Positions 7,558 to 14,743 of a DNA stretch of 21,895 nucleotides are shown here, piece by piece. Each line of letters starts with the position of its first letter. Position 1 is the first letter of the stretch. The notes under the pieces are model-generated. The model saw nothing but the letters and a program-made list of their open reading frames with translations. It was not told the DNA's origin and did no database searches. Source of the stretch: an uncultured Nocardiaceae bacterium (GTDB lineage Bacteria; Actinomycetota; Actinomycetes; Mycobacteriales; Mycobacteriaceae); NCBI GenBank assembly GCA_936936565.1, contig CAKZIX010000165.1, positions 1 through 21,895 of the forward strand. The letters run 5' to 3'. The translations under genes were made by a program, and so were the position numbers.

Positions 7558-8132
7558 CCGAAGAGTTCGAGCAGTTCCGCGACGACGTCGATGCCGTGGA
7601 GCGCAAGATCGCCGGCGAGATCGATCCCGGTGTGCGCGCTCTCGTCGTCGCGGTGCTCGTGCTGGTGCTGGCGGGCTCGTTCGCGCTGCCGCACGCGGGT
7701 GCCGCGCGCGGCTGGAACGTGGTGGTGCTCGACCAGGTCGCGGTTGCCGAGCACATCGCGCTGCCGTCGCGCATCTTCTGCTGGCTGGCACTGGTGTTCG
7801 GTGTGCTGTTCTCGGTGCTCGCGCTGACCACGCGGCGCTGGGCGCTGGCCTGGATCGCACTGGCCGGCTCGGCCGTGGCGTCGGCGTTCGGCATGTTCGC
7901 CATCTGGTCGCGGCAGACACTGGACCCGACCACTCCGGGCGGGGGCCCGGGCTTCGGGCTGATCGTCGCGTGGATTGCGGTGGCGCTGTTGACGTTCCAC
8001 TGGCTGCGCGTGGTGTGGAGCAAGACGGCGCTACAGCTGGCGGCGGAGGAAGAGCGCCGGCGTGCGGCCGCCGAGCTGGAACGCGAAGCCGAAGACCTGC
8101 GCAAGCTCGGCGACCGGGACGACGACATCTAG
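7554..8132 (+). CDS. Conserved membrane protein with charged C-terminal tail (Rv2732c-type position)
   Basis: The function is not known. The 192-aa protein has an acidic N-terminus (MTEEFEQFRDDVDAVERKI), four predicted membrane helices (LVVAVLVLVLAGSFAL; FCWLALVFGVLFSVLAL; WALAWIALAGSAVASAFGMFAIW; LIVAWIAVALLTFHWLRVVW), and a basic/acidic C-terminal helix (AAEEERRRAAAELEREAEDLRKL) likely to be a coiled coil in the cytoplasm. The ATG at 7554 overlaps the miaB stop (ATGA), so it is co-translated with miaB. An in-frame ATG at 7545 is possible. In mycobacteria a membrane protein occupies the same place after miaB (Rv2732c); homology is inferred from position and topology. Confidence 0.85.
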   Translation: MTEEFEQFRDDVDAVERKIAGEIDPGVRALVVAVLVLVLAGSFALPHAGAARGWNVVVLDQVAVAEHIALPSRIFCWLALVFGVLFSVLALTTRRWALAWIALAGSAVASAFGMFAIWSRQTLDPTTPGGGPGFGLIVAWIAVALLTFHWLRVVWSKTALQLAAEEERRRAAAELEREAEDLRKLGDRDDDI

Positions 8133-8149
8133 GTCGCCGCCGCACCAGG

Positions 8150-9529
8150 TCAACGGTTGCTGACGGCGCCCTCGGCGGCCTCGGCCCACTCGCGCCACTG
8201 CTTGGCCTGCGCGCGTGCCTTCTCGGCGTCGCGCTTCTTGCCGGCGGCCTCGGCCTTGGCGGCCTGCTCCTCGAACTGCGCGACTCGCTCCCGGAACTGC
8301 GCGGCCCGCGCGAGTGCCTCCGGGTCGGTGCGCCGCCACTGCGAATCGGCGGCGTCGCGGACGCGCTTTTCGATCGCGTGCAGACGCGATTCGAGTTCGT
8401 GCATGCGCTCGCGGGGCACCTTGCCGATGGCGTCCCACTTCTCCTGTAGGTCGCGCAGGGCGTTGCGGGCGGCGTCGAGGCCGTTGGCCGGGTCGATGTG
8501 TTCGCCCTTGACCAGCAGCTCTTCCTTGGCCTTGGCGTTGTCCTCGAACTCGGCATCGCGCTCGGAGGCGGCTGCGTTGCGGGCGGCGAAAAATACGTCC
8601 TGAGCACCCTTGAACCGTTTCCAGAGGGCGTCGTCGGCTTCGCGCGGCGCCCGCCCGGCGGCCTTCCATTCGGTGAGCAGATCCCGGAATGCGGCTGCGG
8701 TGGCCGACCACTCGGTGGAGGCCGACAGCTCCTCGGCCTTCTGCACCAGTTCTTCCTTGCGAACCTTGGCGGCCGCGCGTTCGCGATCGAGTTCGGCGAA
8801 GTGGGCGCCGCGGCGGCGGTTGAACGCCTCGCGGGCCTTCGAGTAGCGCTTCCACAGCGCGTCGTCGGCCTTGCGTTCGACGCCGCGGATGGTTTTCCAC
8901 TCGTCGAGGATCTCGCGCAGCCGGTCTCCGGCCACCTTCCACTGGGTGGACGACGCGGCGAGCTGCTCGGCCTCGGCGCACAGCGTTTCCTTGCGCGCGG
9001 TGGCTTCGGCGCGCTGCCGTTCGCGCTCTTCCTTGGCGTGCGCGCTGGCTTCGTCGGAGTGTTCGATGATCGCCCGCAGACGCTGCTCGAGCGAATCGAC
9101 ATCGCCGATCACGGCGGCGGTGGGCAGCGTCTCGGACAGAGCCGTGGCCGCCTGCTTGGTTTTGCGCGCATCGCCGGCGCCGGAGGCCAGCCGCGCCTCG
9201 AGCAGCGCGACCTCGGTGGCCAGATCGTCGAAGCGGCGCCCGAAGTGGGCCAGACCTTCCTCGGTGTCGCCCGCCTGCCAGGAACCGATGCAGCGTTCGC
9301 CCGCGGCGGTGATCAACCACACCGAGCCGTCGGCGTCGACACGACCGAACCGGTGCGGATCGCCCGCCGCGGGGACTGCGACCGGATGGGGATGCGAACC
9401 GTGTGCGACCGCGTGGGGTTTGGGCACCTCGTGACCGGGTTTGGGAGCGCCCGGTTTCGGCACGGCGCCCGCCGGAGTGGATTCCCCGTGAATCGGCTGG
9501 CCCTGTGCTGGTCCGTTCTCTTCGGTCAT
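8150..9529 (-). CDS. DUF349 repeat protein (Rv2731-type)
   Basis: A soluble, mostly alpha-helical protein of 459 aa. The N-terminus (1-60) is Pro/Gly/His-rich and probably disordered. Three DUF349 helical repeats follow at about 178-240, 255-318 and 335-395, each with the pattern REILDEWK..GVERKADDALWKRY, RDLLTEWKAAGRAPREADDALWKRF or RDLQEKWDAIGKVPRERMHELESRL. The C-terminus (405-455) is an Ala/Glu/Lys/Arg coiled coil. ATG 9529 has GAGGA 6 nt upstream. It converges on the preceding membrane-protein gene with a 17-nt gap and diverges from the next gene. DUF349 has no established biochemical function; I infer only a scaffold or nucleic-acid-associated role. Confidence 0.9.
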   Translation of the reverse strand: MTEENGPAQGQPIHGESTPAGAVPKPGAPKPGHEVPKPHAVAHGSHPHPVAVPAAGDPHRFGRVDADGSVWLITAAGERCIGSWQAGDTEEGLAHFGRRFDDLATEVALLEARLASGAGDARKTKQAATALSETLPTAAVIGDVDSLEQRLRAIIEHSDEASAHAKEERERQRAEATARKETLCAEAEQLAASSTQWKVAGDRLREILDEWKTIRGVERKADDALWKRYSKAREAFNRRRGAHFAELDRERAAAKVRKEELVQKAEELSASTEWSATAAAFRDLLTEWKAAGRAPREADDALWKRFKGAQDVFFAARNAAASERDAEFEDNAKAKEELLVKGEHIDPANGLDAARNALRDLQEKWDAIGKVPRERMHELESRLHAIEKRVRDAADSQWRRTDPEALARAAQFRERVAQFEEQAAKAEAAGKKRDAEKARAQAKQWREWAEAAEGAVSNR

Positions 9530-9555
9530 CGCTCGTCCTCGTCTCTGCCGCGCGT

Positions 9556-9598
9556 CACGGCTGCCGTGCAATCGAGCCTCGTTCGCGGGTAAACCCGC
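9556..9598. promoter_or_regulatory. Two palindromes in the divergent region before the DUF349 gene
   Basis: CACGGC-T-GCCGTG (9556-9568) and GCGGGT-AA-ACCCGC (9585-9598) lie between the DUF349 gene start (9529) and the divergent gene (9656). They are 17 nt apart and could be operator half-sites or hairpins in a DUF349 leader. No known regulator is recognised. Confidence 0.4.
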
Positions 9599-9643
9599 AG
9601 CGGAGGTGTACAGACCATTGAATCAGGTGAAACGCGCTGCGGT

Positions 9644-9649
9644 TACCGT
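9644..9649 (+). promoter_or_regulatory. Probable -10 of a leaderless promoter for the miaA-dapF operon
   Basis: TACCGT fits TANNNT and ends 6 nt before GTG 9656, the same geometry as at miaB. A TTGAAT at 9618-9623 is 20 nt upstream, rather far for a -35. Confidence 0.5.
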
Positions 9650-9655
9650 TGCGAG

Positions 9656-10345
9656 GTGTTTACCGCCGCGGCTGTCGTTCCGTCGCCTCCCGTGCTCGTT
9701 CCGGAGCTCGCCGGACGCGATCGCGGCGACACCGAGGAGCTGCGCACCGCCGTACGCCGGGCGGTCGCCCGGATCGGCGCGCCACGGTGGACGGCGATCG
9801 GCGTCGGTGCCACCGAAGCCCGGCTCGGCCCGGACACGGCGGGCACCTTCGCCGGATTCGGCGCCGACGTGCCGGTACAGCTCGGCCGCGCGGCGTCGGC
9901 GTTCGACCCGGAGCTGCCGCTGGCCGCACTGATTGCCGGATGGCTGCGCCCCGCCGACGTCGACATCGACATGCGGTTGGTGGCGCCGGACGATTCGCCG
10001 GTGTTCTGTACGGACCTGGGCCGCGCGGTGCGCGCCGAGATCGACGCCGACCCGCAGCCGCACGGGGTGCTCATCGTCGCCGACGGCGCCAGCACCCTCA
10101 CCCCGAAGGCGCCCGGCGCGTTCGACGAGCGATCCGTGGACTTCCAGGCCGACGTGGATCGGGCACTGCAGGGCGGTGACCCCGACGCGCTGGCGGTGCT
10201 CGACCCGGTGGTGTGCGCGGAACTGGGTGCGGCCGGACGCCCGGCCTGGCAGGTGCTGGCCGGCCTGATCGACGCGCCGAAAGTCGAAAACCTCTATTGT
10301 GCTGCGCCTTTCGGAGTGGCGTACTACGTCGGGGTGTGGTCGTGA
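9656..10345 (+). CDS. Class III extradiol dioxygenase-like protein (Rv2728c-type)
   Basis: A 229-aa protein of the LigB/MEMO-like fold commonly found next to miaA in Mycobacteriales. The N-terminal strand VVPSPPVLVPEL is laid out like the PHPP metal-ligand motif of the superfamily, but serine takes the place of histidine; further on come VLIVADGAST and a C-terminal APFGVAYYVGVW strand. Loss of the histidine suggests that it may not be an active dioxygenase. It begins at GTG 9656 downstream of a leaderless-type -10, and its TGA overlaps the miaA GTG by 3 nt. A link to tRNA modification is suggested only by context. Confidence 0.75.
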   Translation: MFTAAAVVPSPPVLVPELAGRDRGDTEELRTAVRRAVARIGAPRWTAIGVGATEARLGPDTAGTFAGFGADVPVQLGRAASAFDPELPLAALIAGWLRPADVDIDMRLVAPDDSPVFCTDLGRAVRAEIDADPQPHGVLIVADGASTLTPKAPGAFDERSVDFQADVDRALQGGDPDALAVLDPVVCAELGAAGRPAWQVLAGLIDAPKVENLYCAAPFGVAYYVGVWS

Positions 10346-11241
10346 GGCCGATCGCGGTGATCGGCCCGACGGCGTCCGGCAAGTCGGATCTCGGCCTGGA
10401 ACTGGCGCTGCGCCTGGGCGGGGAGGTGGTGAACATCGACGCCATGCAGCAGTACCGCGGCATGGACATCGGCACCGCCAAACTCGCCGTGCCGCAACGT
10501 AAAGGCGTACCGCATCACCAGCTCGACACCCTGGACGTGACGGAAACGGCGACGGTCGCGCGCTACCAACAGGCCGCCAGCGCCGACGTCGAGGACATCC
10601 TGGCGCGCGGCCACGTGCCCGTGATCGTCGGCGGTTCGATGCTCTACGTGCAAGCCTTGCTCGACGAATGGCAGTTCCCGGCGACCGATCCCGAGGTGCG
10701 CGCGAAATGGGAAACGGTGCTCGCCGAGCGCGGCCTGGCGGCGCTGCACCAGGCCCTGCGCGCGGCCGACCCGGTGGCCGCCGACACCATCCTGCCCACC
10801 GACGGCCGGCGCATGGTGCGGGCGCTCGAGGTCGTCGAACTCACTGGCAAGCCCTTCGCCGCATCGCAGCCGACAATCGGTGCGCCGCGCTGGGACACCG
10901 TCATTCTCGGTGTCGACCGGGAGACCGCGGCGCTGGACGAACGCATCCGGTCCCGCACCGCGGCGATGTTCGAGTCCGGTCTGGTGGACGAGGTGCAGAC
11001 GCTGATCGGAGCGGGGCTGCGCGACGGAGTGACGGCGCGGCGCGCCATCGGCTACGCGCAAGTGCTGGCGCATCTGGACGGCGAATACGACCGCGAGCAG
11101 GCGCTCGAGCTGACGTTCGTCGGCACCCGCCGCTACGTGCGCCGGCAGCGGTCGTGGTTCCGGCGCGACCCGCGAGTGCACTGGCTCGACGGATCGGACC
11201 CCGAACTGGTGCGTGCCGCGCTCGATAGAGTGAAGACGTGA
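10342..11241 (+). CDS. miaA: tRNA dimethylallyltransferase MiaA
   Basis: MiaA transfers a dimethylallyl group to N6 of A37, giving i6A, the substrate of MiaB. The 299-aa protein has the P-loop GPTASGKS (8-15), the family segment NIDAMQQYRGMDIGTAK (31-47), HHQLDTLD, VIVGGSMLYVQALLDEW, RRMVRALEVVELTGKP and a C-terminal VGTRRYVRRQRSWFRRD helix that contacts tRNA. I chose the GTG at 10342 because it overlaps the previous stop (GTGA) and places the P-loop at the normal distance; longer in-frame starts fall inside the upstream gene. Its own stop overlaps the dapF GTG by 4 nt. Confidence 0.97.
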   Translation: MRPIAVIGPTASGKSDLGLELALRLGGEVVNIDAMQQYRGMDIGTAKLAVPQRKGVPHHQLDTLDVTETATVARYQQAASADVEDILARGHVPVIVGGSMLYVQALLDEWQFPATDPEVRAKWETVLAERGLAALHQALRAADPVAADTILPTDGRRMVRALEVVELTGKPFAASQPTIGAPRWDTVILGVDRETAALDERIRSRTAAMFESGLVDEVQTLIGAGLRDGVTARRAIGYAQVLAHLDGEYDREQALELTFVGTRRYVRRQRSWFRRDPRVHWLDGSDPELVRAALDRVKT

Positions 11242-12110
11242 AATTCACCAAGGGACACGGCACCGAGAACGATTTCGTCGTCCTCCCGGATCCCGAGGTG
11301 GCCCTGGACCTGCGCACGGAGGCGATCGCGGCGCTGTGCGATCGCCGCCGCGGCCTGGGTGCCGACGGCGTGTTGCGCGTCGCGCGTGCGGGCGCGCTGG
11401 TCGGTGCCGGCGTGCTCGACGGTCTGCCCGACGGCGTCGGCGCCGACGACTGGTTCATGGACTACCGCAACGCCGACGGCAGCATCGCCGAAATGTGCGG
11501 TAACGGCGTGCGGGTATTCGCGCACTATCTGGTGGTCAACGGCATGGTCGGCGCCGACGAGTTCGTCGTCGGCAGCCGCGCGGGCGCGCGGCCGGTCGTC
11601 GTGCACGTGGCGGACGGGCACGTCGGCGAGGTGACCGTCGACATGGGCGCGGTGCGTGAGCTCGGCGGGTCGGCCGCCACCATCGGCGGGCGGGTGTTCG
11701 AGGGCATCGGCATCGACGTCGGGAACCCGCATCTGGCCTGTGTGGACCCGCAGTTGACGGCAACCGCGCTGGCCGGGCTGGACCTGACGGCGGCGCCCGG
11801 TTACGACCCCGCCTTCTTCCCGCACGGCGTCAACGTCGAAATTCTGACCCCGCTCGACGGCGGAGCCGTCGACATGCGCGTGCACGAGCGCGGCGTCGGC
11901 GAGACCCGTTCGTGCGGCACCGGGACAGTGGCCGCGGCGGTTGCGGCGCTGCGTTTCGACGGTGTCGACGCGGGCGCGGTCACCGTCCGGGTACCCGGCG
12001 GGGCGGTACGCGTCCAGCTCGACGGCGGGCGCGCGCACCTGCGCGGACCGTCGGTCCTGGTGGCCTCGGGCACGGTCGACGACGCCTGGTGGAAGTCGCT
12101 GGGCTCCTGA
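11238..12110 (+). CDS. dapF: Diaminopimelate epimerase DapF
   Basis: DapF interconverts LL- and meso-diaminopimelate in lysine and peptidoglycan synthesis. The 290-aa protein has both catalytic cysteines: C87 in MCGNGVRVFAHYL and C226 in RSCGTGTVAAAVAAL. Further conserved parts are FTKGHGTENDFVVL, RRRGLGADGVL, GNPHLACVD and HERGVGETRS. GTG 11238 overlaps the miaA stop, making it the third gene of a coupled operon. A loop around residues 52-70 (GALVGAGVLDGLPDGVGADD) looks longer than in enterobacterial DapF. Confidence 0.97.
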   Translation: MKFTKGHGTENDFVVLPDPEVALDLRTEAIAALCDRRRGLGADGVLRVARAGALVGAGVLDGLPDGVGADDWFMDYRNADGSIAEMCGNGVRVFAHYLVVNGMVGADEFVVGSRAGARPVVVHVADGHVGEVTVDMGAVRELGGSAATIGGRVFEGIGIDVGNPHLACVDPQLTATALAGLDLTAAPGYDPAFFPHGVNVEILTPLDGGAVDMRVHERGVGETRSCGTGTVAAAVAALRFDGVDAGAVTVRVPGGAVRVQLDGGRAHLRGPSVLVASGTVDDAWWKSLGS

Positions 12111-12180
12111 GCGCTCCCTCCGTTCACGCGACGCGGGCATGCGAACGGCCACATCGGGAATCCGGGCGGGGGTTCGTTCG

Positions 12181-12209
12181 TTGACACTGCGTCGGTGTGC
12201 AGCGGAAAT
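12181..12209 (+). promoter_or_regulatory. Possible hflX promoter with TTGACA -35
   Basis: A perfect TTGACA occurs at 12181-12186 in the 140-nt gap between dapF and hflX. The hexamer 17 nt later (GGAAAT, 12204-12209) is a poor -10, so the promoter is uncertain. A second option is GACAAT at 12237-12242, which ends 8 nt before ATG 12251, in leaderless geometry. No terminator is evident in the rest of the gap. Confidence 0.35.
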
Positions 12210-12250
12210 ACACGTGCACCGGCGCCATGGAACGACGACAATGGGACTCG

Positions 12251-13708
12251 ATGACGATTTCTGACAAGCAGCAGTGGACCGTGGAGCCGGACAGTCGCCC
12301 GTCGACGGGCGAGATGCAGCTCGAGGACCGCTCGGCGCTGCGTCGCGTCGCCGGTCTGTCGACCGAACTCACCGACATCACCGAGGTCGAGTACCGGCAG
12401 TTGCGCCTCGAGCAGGTCGCGCTCGTCGGCGTGTGGACCACCGGCACCGCGGCACAGGCCGAGGCCAGCATGGCCGAGTTGGCGGCGCTCGCCGAGACGG
12501 CCGGTTCGGTGGTGCTCGAGGCGCTGATCCAGCGCCGCGACAAGCCGGACCCGGCCACCTACATCGGCTCGGGCAAGGCCGCCGAGCTGCGCGAGGTGGT
12601 GCTCGCCACCGGCGCCGACACCGTGATCTGCGACGGTGAACTCACCCCGGCGCAGCTGACCGCCCTGGAAAAGGTGGTCAAGGTCAAGGTGATCGACCGG
12701 ACCGCCTTGATCCTGGATATCTTCGCCCAGCACGCCACGTCCCGGGAGGGCAAGGCGCAGGTGTCGCTGGCACAGATGGAGTACATGCTGCCGCGGCTGC
12801 GTGGCTGGGGTGAGTCGATGTCCCGGCAGGCCGGTGGTCGCGCCGGCAGCAACGGCGGTGTCGGTCTGCGCGGTCCCGGTGAAACCAAGATCGAAACCGA
12901 CCGTCGCCGCATCCGCGAGCGCATGGCCAAGCTGCGCCGCGAGATTCGCGGAATGAAGCAGGCCCGCGACACCAAGCGGATGGCCCGCCTGCAGAACGAG
13001 GTGCCCTCGATCGCGATCGTCGGCTACACCAACGCCGGCAAGTCGAGCCTGCTGAACGCGCTCACCGGATCGGGCGTGCTGGTGCAGAACGCGCTGTTCG
13101 CGACCCTGGATCCCACCTCGCGCCGGGCCGAACTGCCCGACGGCCGCCAGCTGGTACTCACCGACACCGTCGGATTCGTCCGGCATCTGCCCACCCAGCT
13201 CGTCGAGGCGTTCCGCTCCACTCTGGAAGAGGTGGTCGACGCCGACCTGCTGCTGCACGTGGTCGACGGCTCCGATCCGCTGCCCACCGAACAGATCAAG
13301 GCCGTCCGCGAAGTGGTGTCCGACGTGGTGCGCGAGCACAACGGCAGCCGCGCCGTGACGGCCGGGCGCGCGGCATCGGTCGCCCCGCCGGAGCTGTTGG
13401 TGGTCAACAAGATCGACGCCGCCGATCCGCTGACGTTGACGCAGTTGCGCGGCATGCTGCCCGACGCGGTGTTCGTCTCCGCACGCACCGGCGAGGGTCT
13501 GGACGTGCTGCGCGAACGGCTGGGCGAGTTCGTCGACAAGCAGGACGTCGAGGTGAGCGTGCTGCTGCCGTACACCCGGGGCGACCTGGTGGCCCGGATC
13601 CACTCCGACGGCCGGATCTTGCAGTCCGAGCACGAGGCGACCGGAACCCGGGTGCACGCGCGCGTGCCGTATGCGCTGGCGCACGCGCTCGGCGAGTACG
13701 CGTCGTAG
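12251..13708 (+). CDS. hflX: Ribosome-associated GTPase HflX
   Basis: HflX binds the 50S subunit and splits or rescues stalled 70S ribosomes; in mycobacteria it is tied to stress and macrolide tolerance. From ATG 12251 the protein has 485 aa. The N-terminal HflX domain shows DPATYIGSGKAAEL and DGELTPAQLTALE; next come HATSREGKAQVSLAQMEYML and GGVGLRGPGETKIETDRR, then a coiled-coil linker. The GTPase domain has G1 GYTNAGKS (258-265), G3 DTVGF (305-309) and G4 NKID (386-389). Earlier in-frame starts (GTG 12197, ATG 12227) exist; 12251 is chosen for its short distance to the conserved region, with only a weak TGGGA upstream. The stop shares one base with the next GTG. Confidence 0.95.
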   Translation: MTISDKQQWTVEPDSRPSTGEMQLEDRSALRRVAGLSTELTDITEVEYRQLRLEQVALVGVWTTGTAAQAEASMAELAALAETAGSVVLEALIQRRDKPDPATYIGSGKAAELREVVLATGADTVICDGELTPAQLTALEKVVKVKVIDRTALILDIFAQHATSREGKAQVSLAQMEYMLPRLRGWGESMSRQAGGRAGSNGGVGLRGPGETKIETDRRRIRERMAKLRREIRGMKQARDTKRMARLQNEVPSIAIVGYTNAGKSSLLNALTGSGVLVQNALFATLDPTSRRAELPDGRQLVLTDTVGFVRHLPTQLVEAFRSTLEEVVDADLLLHVVDGSDPLPTEQIKAVREVVSDVVREHNGSRAVTAGRAASVAPPELLVVNKIDAADPLTLTQLRGMLPDAVFVSARTGEGLDVLRERLGEFVDKQDVEVSVLLPYTRGDLVARIHSDGRILQSEHEATGTRVHARVPYALAHALGEYAS

Positions 13709-14718
13709 TGCCGGACGGGCGCCGCATTCGGCCTCGCCGGGTGCTGGTCCGGCTCGGCGCCGCCCTCGCCCTGCTGACCGCGGTCGCGCTTCCGGCTCCG
13801 GCGAACGCCCAGACCGTCTTCGAAATCTATTGCACGCCAACGGTTGCCGGTCTCGAGGAGTTGTCCGGGCTCAGCGTCGGCACGGACGGCACGATCTTCG
13901 CGATCGGGGACAGCGGCACCGACGAGCAGCTCGCCGTGCTCGATCCGGAGTGTGCGCTGCAACGCTGGCTGCCCAACCCGGTGGACCCCCTCGACACCGA
14001 AGATCTCGCCGTGCACGGCGGTTCGCTGTGGTTGGCCGACATCGGCGACAACAGCCGGCGCCGGCCTACCGTCGCGCTGGTGCGCATGAACCCCGTCGAC
14101 GGGGCGGGCGAACTGCACCGGCTCAGCTATCCCGACGGCGCCCACGACGCCGAGACGCTGCTCGTCGGCGCGGACGGGAAGCCGGTGCTGGTCACCAAGG
14201 AGTTCTCCGGGGCCAACCGGATCTATGCATCCGACACCCCGGTAACCGCGCTGCCCACGCCCGGTCCCGCGCCACTGGCCCAGCGCGGCGACATCGAACT
14301 CGGCGACGGTCCCGATGCTGCCTTGATCACCGGTGGCGCCGTCACCGACGACGGGAAAGTCGTTGCGCTGCGGACGTATTCGCACGTCTACCTGTTCGAT
14401 GCGCCGGACGGCGACATCGTTGCGGCACTGACTCGCACCCCGGTCGAGGTGCAATTGCCCGCACAGCCGCAGGGCGAGGCGATTGCGTTCCTGCCGTCGG
14501 GCGACCTGCTGGTGGCCTCCGAGGTGGGTGGCGCCGGCACGGGCGCGTTGCCGCCGATGCACGTGCTGCGCGGCGCGGCCGGCCTGGTGTCGCCGAGTGC
14601 CGGAAGTGTGGCGGTGCAATTCGAGTGGGTGCAGCTCGCGGCGGTGGCGGCCGGGGTACTGATGCTCACGGTCGGCACGTGGTGGCTGCTGCGCCGCCGC
14701 CGACTGCCCGCGCGATAG
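13708..14718 (+). CDS. Secreted, C-terminally anchored predicted beta-propeller protein
   Basis: No specific function is recognised. The 336-aa protein has an N-terminal signal peptide (basic RRIRPRRVLVR, hydrophobic core, likely cleavage at ANA-QT after residue 34). The extracytoplasmic domain has repeated beta-propeller-like elements (GLSVGTDGTIFAIGDSG; DLAVHGGSLWLADIGDN; AETLLVGADGKPVLVTKE; EAIAFLPSGDLLVASE). A single C-terminal membrane helix at about 308-328 is followed by RRRR, a type I topology. GTG 13708 overlaps the last base of the hflX stop, so it is co-transcribed with hflX. The odd pairing with a ribosomal GTPase may be positional only. Confidence 0.85.
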   Translation: MPDGRRIRPRRVLVRLGAALALLTAVALPAPANAQTVFEIYCTPTVAGLEELSGLSVGTDGTIFAIGDSGTDEQLAVLDPECALQRWLPNPVDPLDTEDLAVHGGSLWLADIGDNSRRRPTVALVRMNPVDGAGELHRLSYPDGAHDAETLLVGADGKPVLVTKEFSGANRIYASDTPVTALPTPGPAPLAQRGDIELGDGPDAALITGGAVTDDGKVVALRTYSHVYLFDAPDGDIVAALTRTPVEVQLPAQPQGEAIAFLPSGDLLVASEVGGAGTGALPPMHVLRGAAGLVSPSAGSVAVQFEWVQLAAVAAGVLMLTVGTWWLLRRRRLPAR

Positions 14719-14730
14719 TGTTGCGGGCGC

Positions 14731-14736
14731 TAGTCT
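14731..14736 (+). promoter_or_regulatory. Probable -10 of a leaderless promoter for the uracil permease
   Basis: TAGTCT fits TANNNT and ends 7 nt before ATG 14744. It sits in the 25-nt gap after the beta-propeller gene, and no Shine-Dalgarno sequence is present. Confidence 0.5.
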
Positions 14737-14743
14737 TTCGCGA

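Noticed and set aside
5971..9102. A 1043-codon open frame on the minus strand
   Set aside because: It lies antisense to miaB and the membrane-protein gene and out of frame with the DUF349 gene, is Arg/Pro-rich low-complexity, and has no domain; it is a by-product of high GC.
12197..12250. Longer hflX from GTG 12197 or ATG 12227
   Set aside because: No ribosome-binding site is visible and the extra residues (QRKYTCTGAMERRQWDS) look non-conserved; kept only as alternatives.
11801..13840. A 679-codon open frame on the minus strand
   Set aside because: It is antisense to dapF and hflX, with composition typical of a complementary-strand artefact.
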